Of a DNA stretch of 64,000 nt, positions 58,044 through 64,000 are shown piece after piece. The position numbers were made by a program, and so were the translations under genes. Source of the stretch: SHXO01 sp964523885 (lineage in GTDB: Bacteria; Pseudomonadota; Gammaproteobacteria; Burkholderiales; SHXO01); the NCBI GenBank assembly GCA_964523885.1, contig CAZFYX010000114.1, positions 1 to 64,000 of the forward strand. The letters are read 5' to 3'. The notes beneath the pieces are model-generated. The model was not told where the DNA came from and made no database searches. It saw nothing but the letters and a program-made list of their open reading frames with translations. Position 1 is the stretch's first letter. Each line of letters begins with the position of its first letter.

Positions 58044-58935
58044 TCAGCCCGCAAAGGCAGGCTCGGGCAAGCCCTTCGGCCCGGGCTCGAACGCGAACAC
58101 ATGGCCCGCGAGCGGCTGCTGCGCGAGCTGCTCCGGCGACAGGCGCATCGATGCCGAAGTGACGAACAGCGTCTGCAGGTCGGGACCTCCGAAGGTGAGG
58201 CTCGTCACGTGCCGCACGGGCATGCGAACGATGCGATCCACCGAACCGTCGTGTGCATAGCGGGTGATGCGCCAGCCGTCGTAGTGCGCGTTCCACACGC
58301 AGCCCTCGGCGTCGACGGTCAGGCCGTCGGGAAACCCCGCACTCTCGTCGACCCGCGCGAACAGCCTGCGCGCGCCGACCGAACCGCTGGCCGCGTCATA
58401 CTCACAGACGTGGATGCACCGCAGCCAGGTGTCGCAGAAGTACATCGAGCGCTGATCGGGGCTCCAGGCGATGCCGTTCACGCAGCTGATGCCCGCCGCG
58501 ACCCGGTGCACCGAGAGGTCCGGGTCCAGGCGGTAGATGGAGCCGCTCGGCTCGGGACTGTTGGCGATGTTCTTGGTGCCGGCAAAGAAGCGTCCGGCCC
58601 GATCGACCTTGCCGTCGTTGAAGCGGTTCGCCCCGAGGTGTGCTTCGGGATCCGCAATCGCCGATACACGGCCGTTGCCGGTGTCGAGGAATGCCAGTCC
58701 CGCGCGTGTTGCCGCCACCAACCCGCCCTGCGCCCGCAGCGCGATACAGCCGGTGGCCTCGGGCATCTGCCAGTCGCTGCGGGCACCGGACTGCCGATGC
58801 CAGCGCCGCACCCGCCGCCCTTCGACGTCGACCCAGTAGAGCGCCTGCTCGCGCTGGCTCCAGACCGGACTCTCGCCGATCCTGTCGCCCGCCGCCACGA
58901 CGACCCGCAGTTCACGGGGGATTGCGCCACTGCGA

Positions 58936-58943
<8 letters not shown>
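58044..58943 (-). CDS. SMP-30/gluconolactonase-family lactonase
   Basis: 299 aa from GTG. Six-bladed propeller: GESPVWSQREQALYWVDVEG has the metal Glu, RFNDGKVDRAGRFFAGT the Asn, SCVNGIAWSPDQRSMYF and FPDGLTVDAEGCVWNAH the Asp/Asn ligands. It should hydrolyse sugar-acid lactones. It overlaps the dehydrogenase gene by 8 nt; a dehydrogenase-lactonase pair suggests sugar-acid or dicarboxylate metabolism. Confidence 0.9.
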
Positions 58944-60027
<1,084 letters not shown>

Positions 60028-60172
60028 GAAGCCCTCCGTGGGATCACCGTCGCCGCATCGCGAGCCGCGAATGCTTGCGTGCGCAGGATCCGGGAACCGC
60101 GGTTGCCGACGGGTTCGACTGCCGCCTGGTTGCGCCCGGGCGGCGCAATCCCGTCCGCGAGGCCCCGTACGA

Positions 60173-60430
60173 TCACGGTGAGTGCGACTCGATCAGGTCG
60201 AGGATGCCCGCGATCGTGCTCAGGCGCTCGAGATCGATGACGCCCCCGAAGTCGATGCCATAGGTGGTCTCCAGGTGCATCACGATCTGCACGATCGCCA
60301 GCGAGTCGATCAGGCCCTTCGCCACCAGGCTGTCGTGCGGCCCGATGTTCTCGATCTGCCGGTCGGGCTTCTGGATGGTCCTCAGGAATGCGATGAGGTC
60401 GTGGTGGTACCGGTCGCGTTGCGTGCCCAT
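60173..60430 (-). CDS. Acyl/peptidyl carrier protein
   Basis: 85 aa. Four-helix carrier with phosphopantetheine Ser in the GLIDSLAIVQIVMHLE motif (D-S-L) and a downstream YGIDFGG. Its ATG overlaps the AMP-ligase stop (TGATG). It probably accepts the acyl group activated by the ligase and delivers it to the MBOAT protein. Confidence 0.88.
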   Translation of the reverse strand: MGTQRDRYHHDLIAFLRTIQKPDRQIENIGPHDSLVAKGLIDSLAIVQIVMHLETTYGIDFGGVIDLERLSTIAGILDLIESHSP

Positions 60431-61947
60431 CAGGACTTGCCCGCCGCCAGGATGCGCGCCAGGTCGATCGGCGGCGTCGCGGTGCAGGCGGCCTTCACCG
60501 CATCGCGGCTGATCTTGCCGCGCGAGGTGCGCGGAATCGTCTCGACGATCCACCACCGCACCGGCATCTTGTGCTCGGCGAGGTGCCCCCGCATCCAGCC
60601 GTGCAACCCGCGCACGGCCTCGTCGTCGGCCTTGTTCAGGACCACCGCCATGGCCACCGACTGCCCGTAGATTTCGTCGTCCAGCGCGAAGGTGCACACG
60701 TCGGCGACGGCCTCGAAGCGCTCGGCCACGGCATCGACATCGGCGGGATAGATCTTCATGCCGCCCTTGTTGATCTCGTCGCGCTCGCGGCCGCGCAGCA
60801 CCAGGCGGCCGCGCTCGTCGATGCAGCCGATGTCGCCGGTGAGGAACCAGCCGTCGCGCACCGCCCTGGCGGTCAGGTCGTCACGCTGGAAGTAGCCCTG
60901 CATGAGCGCCGGGGTGTTGAGCCAGACGTAGCCGGACTCCCCCGGCGCGCACTCGTCCTCGGGCCGCAGCGGCGCATCGGTGTCGCCGTTGCGCAGCACC
61001 TTGACCACCGCGCCCCAGCCGGTGCCGATCAAGCCATCCTCGGGCTCGCACCCGGCGTCGACCAGCCCGGCCACCCAGCTGCCCGTCTCGGTGATCCCGT
61101 AGGCGTTGCACACCTGCTGCGTACCGGTCCACTTGCGGATCCCGGCCCAGACGTGGGCCGAGAGCGGGGCCGAGCCCACGTGCACGCGCTGCAGCGTGCC
61201 GCCCTGCGGCGGCCTGGCCATCTTGAGCGCGAGCTTCCACACGGCGGGCACCGACGACATGAAGGTGATGCGGTGCTCGTCGATGATCGTGCCCAGCCGC
61301 ATGATGATGTCGGGCGCGAACGGGGGCGTGATGAACAGGTCCTGCCCGGACAGCCACGGAAAGAGGCAGTTGCAGATCAGGCCATGGCCGAAGTGGGTCG
61401 GCAGGAGGCACAGCGTGCGGGCGAAGGCATCGGTGCCGAGCTGGTCGCGCAGGCCCATCCACCGCGCACGCAGCGAGCGGTGCGTGTGGACCACGCCCTT
61501 CGGCGCGCCGGTGGAGCCGGAGGTGAACAGGATCAGCGCGTCGTCGTCGAGGCGGCTCAGCCCGGCCTCGGCCGTCGCCTCGCCGATGTCCTGCGCCTCG
61601 ACCACGCTCACCTGCGCCTCCTCCAGGGCCTGGACGATGCTTCGATCGGTCTTCTCATCGACCACCGCCAGCCGTGGCGAGGCGGCAGCCGCCAGGGTGG
61701 TGACCTCGAACGCGGTCAGGCGTGCGTCGACCGGCACGGCACAGGCGCCGAGCTTCCAGATCGCCAGCAGCTCGGCGAAGAATTCCAGGCGGTTGCCGAA
61801 GGTGAGGAAGACGCGGTCGCCGCGCGCCAGCCCCTTCTGCTGCAGGCGCGCAACGCGGCGCCCGACCTGGTCCAGGATCTGTGTGCGGTCCCAGCTGCGT
61901 CCCGAGACCGGTTCTGCCAGGCGACCAAGGTTCAAATCGAGGTACAT
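60430..61947 (-). CDS. AMP-dependent synthetase/ligase
   Basis: 505 aa ANL enzyme. LILFTSGSTGAPKGVVHTH (P-loop), YGITETG, GWFLTGDIG, GRERDEINKGGMKIYP and the catalytic-Lys SRGKIS region are intact. It adenylates a carboxylic acid and loads it on CoA or, more likely here, on the coupled carrier protein. The acid is unknown; the sequence looks more like benzoate/fatty-acyl ligases than amino-acid adenylators. Confidence 0.9.
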   Translation of the reverse strand: MYLDLNLGRLAEPVSGRSWDRTQILDQVGRRVARLQQKGLARGDRVFLTFGNRLEFFAELLAIWKLGACAVPVDARLTAFEVTTLAAAASPRLAVVDEKTDRSIVQALEEAQVSVVEAQDIGEATAEAGLSRLDDDALILFTSGSTGAPKGVVHTHRSLRARWMGLRDQLGTDAFARTLCLLPTHFGHGLICNCLFPWLSGQDLFITPPFAPDIIMRLGTIIDEHRITFMSSVPAVWKLALKMARPPQGGTLQRVHVGSAPLSAHVWAGIRKWTGTQQVCNAYGITETGSWVAGLVDAGCEPEDGLIGTGWGAVVKVLRNGDTDAPLRPEDECAPGESGYVWLNTPALMQGYFQRDDLTARAVRDGWFLTGDIGCIDERGRLVLRGRERDEINKGGMKIYPADVDAVAERFEAVADVCTFALDDEIYGQSVAMAVVLNKADDEAVRGLHGWMRGHLAEHKMPVRWWIVETIPRTSRGKISRDAVKAACTATPPIDLARILAAGKS

Positions 61948-61969
61948 CGCTATTCCGCTTGGAAGCGGC

Positions 61970-63364
61970 TCACGCAAGCCCGAACAGGCCGAAGAAGAAG
62001 TGCACCCGGGCGGTGAAGCCCGCGCCGCCCGGGACATTCCAGATGAAGACGAGGCCGAAGAACGTCCACACCCCCGCGATCCTCAGCAGGCGCCGTCCGC
62101 TCCCGCCCGCGGGCGCCTTGCCGCCCCGGCGCTGCTCGCGCAGCATGGAGACGAACAGCCCCAGTGCCAGCAGGAGACAGTAGAACACGCGCGAACGCAT
62201 CGAGTAGAGCGCCTCGAACACCGCGCCGGCGGCCATCGCCTCGTTCATCACGATGAGATGGTAGTACGTGTTGCCGATGAATGCCGCGGCGAACACCGCG
62301 GCGAACAAGCGCAGCGCCGGGCGCTGCCGCAGGGTACCGGCGAGCCGGCTGAACACCGGCAGGAAGAAGAAGTTCGCCAGCAGCTCCTTGAAGTAGAAAT
62401 AGTAGCGGTTCCAGAACGCGACGATCGATTCGGCCAGCAGCGGCTTGTAGGTGTTGCGGAAGACGTTGAAGCCGAACAGCCGCAGGATGGCAACGATCTC
62501 GTGCCCGCGGATGGCGTGGCGCAGGACCTGGAAGATCAGCTCGCAGTACACGGCCAGCCAGCCCTGCCATGGAGCCGAGGCGACCTCCCCGGTGGCGATC
62601 AGCGCGTCCATCCGGGGGATGGCGAGGGTGGTTCCGTCCAGCCGTGCGGTGAGCGTGTTTCCGGGGCCGTAGATCGTGCCCATGAAGACGTGCTCGACCA
62701 TCCGCAGCACGCCAGCCAGCGCGAACAGCTTCAGCCCCGCCAGCTGCGACCGTGCAAGCTGCTCGTTGTCGCGGGCCTCGAAGCGAGAGAGATAGCCCAG
62801 CCCGCTGCCGTACGGGGTGTTGGAGCCGCCGTACGCGGGAAAGAGCGTCAGGAAGTGATCGGAGAAGCGGGTCCCCTTGATGCGATCGTACTGCGCGGAC
62901 AGCAACACGTAGCCGAGCCGCCAGAGCAGCATCGGGAACACGAGCGCCACGGCCACGAAGATCTCGCGCAGCGGCCCGGCGCCCGGCGCAGTCGTCCACA
63001 GCAGGACGAGCAGCCCCCAGTAGAGCCCGTGCAGGACGAGCTGGGGATGCGAGCGCACCCACCGCGGCAGCGCCGCGTAGCGCACGGCGGAAAGGTAGAC
63101 CAGCCAGCACAGGCCGATCAGGGCCAGCCCCGCGGCCAGCAGCCCCGGCCACTCGTGCGGGACCGGCAGCGGCACCTTGCGCGTGTGCCCGCGCATCTCC
63201 AGCAGGCACGTCACCAGCGCCCCCGCCACCAGCAGGGCGCGCCGGCGCGCGGGCGTCAACCAGGTGAGCACGGGCGCAAGCCTGCGCTGCCACCACGCGA
63301 TGACACCGGGCAGTTCGTGGAACTGGGTGAGCTGCCGCAGCGGCAGGGCGAGGTTCGGCGTCAT
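61970..63364 (-). CDS. MBOAT-like membrane O-acyltransferase
   Basis: 464 aa polytopic protein. FGFNVFRNTYKPLLAESIVAFWNRYYFYFKE and IGNTYYHLIV match the W/FWxRW helix and the conserved His of DltB/AlgI-type MBOATs, but the sequence is divergent. ATG at 63364 follows a TATAAT box. It is 22 nt upstream of the ligase. The order MBOAT-ligase-carrier resembles a DltB-A-C machine for exporting acyl groups to an envelope polymer. Confidence 0.75.
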   Translation of the reverse strand: MTPNLALPLRQLTQFHELPGVIAWWQRRLAPVLTWLTPARRRALLVAGALVTCLLEMRGHTRKVPLPVPHEWPGLLAAGLALIGLCWLVYLSAVRYAALPRWVRSHPQLVLHGLYWGLLVLLWTTAPGAGPLREIFVAVALVFPMLLWRLGYVLLSAQYDRIKGTRFSDHFLTLFPAYGGSNTPYGSGLGYLSRFEARDNEQLARSQLAGLKLFALAGVLRMVEHVFMGTIYGPGNTLTARLDGTTLAIPRMDALIATGEVASAPWQGWLAVYCELIFQVLRHAIRGHEIVAILRLFGFNVFRNTYKPLLAESIVAFWNRYYFYFKELLANFFFLPVFSRLAGTLRQRPALRLFAAVFAAAFIGNTYYHLIVMNEAMAAGAVFEALYSMRSRVFYCLLLALGLFVSMLREQRRGGKAPAGGSGRRLLRIAGVWTFFGLVFIWNVPGGAGFTARVHFFFGLFGLA

Positions 63365-63404
63365 TGCGCCGGCGCGCGTTCGACACGTGGTTGGACCGGC
63401 CCGC

Positions 63405-63410
63405 ATTATA
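63405..63410 (-). promoter_or_regulatory. -10 box (TATAAT) for the MBOAT operon
   Basis: A perfect TATAAT on the minus strand lies 40 nt before the ATG at 63364. The -35 position is not recognisable. Confidence 0.5.
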
Positions 63411-63547
63411 TCCAGCAGGAATGCGTCACCTCCTGCCCGGTCGCGACGTGCTGTCGCCCACGTCACCGGCGCATGCCGGCTGCCGGGTCTCCCGGGCTGA
63501 CCTCCCGGGACTCGCGCGCGCCGGCCGCCGGGGCGGCGGCCTCGCCC

Positions 63548-64000
63548 TCAAGCCTGGCTGCGGCCTCCGGCCGGCGGCTCCCACTCCAGCACCTTCACCG
63601 CCACCCGCTTCACGTCGATGGTGGTCTCGGCCCTCGGATAGCGCAGGCCGCCATGGTAGAAGTTGAACCATGCCGCGCCGATGCCCAGGGTGGAGTTGGG
63701 CGCGAGCGCGCGCCGCGTCGAGCGCCAGCGCACGCCCTCGATCTGCGCCACCTGCCTGCCATCGAGGAAGGCATGGAGATAACCGTCGTGCTCGTCCGGA
63801 TCGTTGATGCGCATGACCTGCACGACGCGATGCCAGGTCCCCGGGATCAGCGCCGCCGGCGGGGGACTGTAGTCCCAGCGCAGGCGTTGTCCGGTGGGAT
63901 TGGCGCCGGAGCCCAGGTACTCGCCGGGTTGCAGGAAGGAACTGAGGCGGCCCTTGATCGTGTAGCCCTTCCCTCTCAGTCCGTGCGCGAGCTCGTAGCG
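63548..64000 (-). CDS. Polysaccharide-lyase-like protein (C-terminal part)
   Basis: The frame is open from the right edge (150 residues visible, no start in the window). RYELAHGLRGKG, IPGTWHRVVQVMRIND and GYLHAFLDGRQVAQIEGV, then NFYHGGLRYPRAETTIDV, look like the concanavalin-like jelly roll of polysaccharide lyase family 14 and relatives. It probably degrades an acidic polysaccharide or binds it. 183 nt upstream of the MBOAT gene. Confidence 0.65.
   Translation of the reverse strand, partial: RYELAHGLRGKGYTIKGRLSSFLQPGEYLGSGANPTGQRLRWDYSPPPAALIPGTWHRVVQVMRINDPDEHDGYLHAFLDGRQVAQIEGVRWRSTRRALAPNSTLGIGAAWFNFYHGGLRYPRAETTIDVKRVAVKVLEWEPPAGGRSQA

Noticed and set aside
60173..63364. True dlt (D-alanylation) operon
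   Set aside because: The ligase is closer to acyl/aryl ligases than DltA, and DltD is absent.

Overview
The window is about 70% G+C, densely coded and free of recognisable insertion sequences, prophage or CRISPR. Gene content (MlaA, PldA, AsmA, RpoN, heptose enzymes, DUF883/YqjE/YqjK and DUF4142 proteins, a tRNA-Arg among housekeeping genes) points to a Gram-negative proteobacterium, most likely a betaproteobacterium. This is an inference from protein style; no rRNA is present.

Region 1 (0-20 kb) mixes envelope and stress functions. A gmhB-SDR-glycosyltransferase operon comes first, then glycine-zipper and low-complexity secreted proteins. Next is a strange terminal-oxidase-like pair: a normal CuA/cytochrome c subunit II beside a subunit I-III fusion that keeps the heme a ligands but has lost the heme a3 ligand and most CuB ligands. 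After it come an AsmA protein, a yqjD-yqjE-yqjK-hemerythrin operon, another hemerythrin, a peroxiredoxin-glutaredoxin hybrid, a UdgX-type uracil-DNA glycosylase and an NtrC-type sigma-54 activator.

Region 2 (20-27.2 kb) is one glycan operon: GT9, carbamoyltransferase, GT2, radical SAM/SPASM, GT9, GT4. Region 3 (27-42 kb) holds small envelope/stress genes (DUF4142, DUF883, PRC-barrel, BON lipoproteins, DUF378, ferritin-like, osmotic-type lipoprotein), two gene relics, a stand-alone rpoN, more GT4 enzymes with a DUF2334 deacetylase, a phospholipase D/cardiolipin synthase-like lipoprotein and a degenerate histidine kinase.

Region 4 (41.6-57.5 kb) is mostly housekeeping: YihY, fumC, a gabD-like dehydrogenase, SDR, mlaA, pldA, an amino-acid-binding protein, an RlmK-like methyltransferase, SirB1, RhlE, Uup and tRNA-Arg(CCT). 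Region 5 (57.5-64 kb) has a metalloprotease-like protein, SMP-30, an isopropylmalate-type dehydrogenase, a Dlt-like trio (MBOAT, AMP ligase, acyl carrier protein) and a cut-off polysaccharide-lyase-like gene.

The thread linking much of regions 1-3 is a set of near-consensus sigma-54 promoters (core GGCAC-N5-TTGC) in front of the stress and envelope genes and the glycan operon. The same window encodes a sigma-54 factor and a sigma-54 activator, which suggests a locally clustered sigma-54 stress/envelope regulon. CTAG-rich palindromic repeats mark three intergenic sites.
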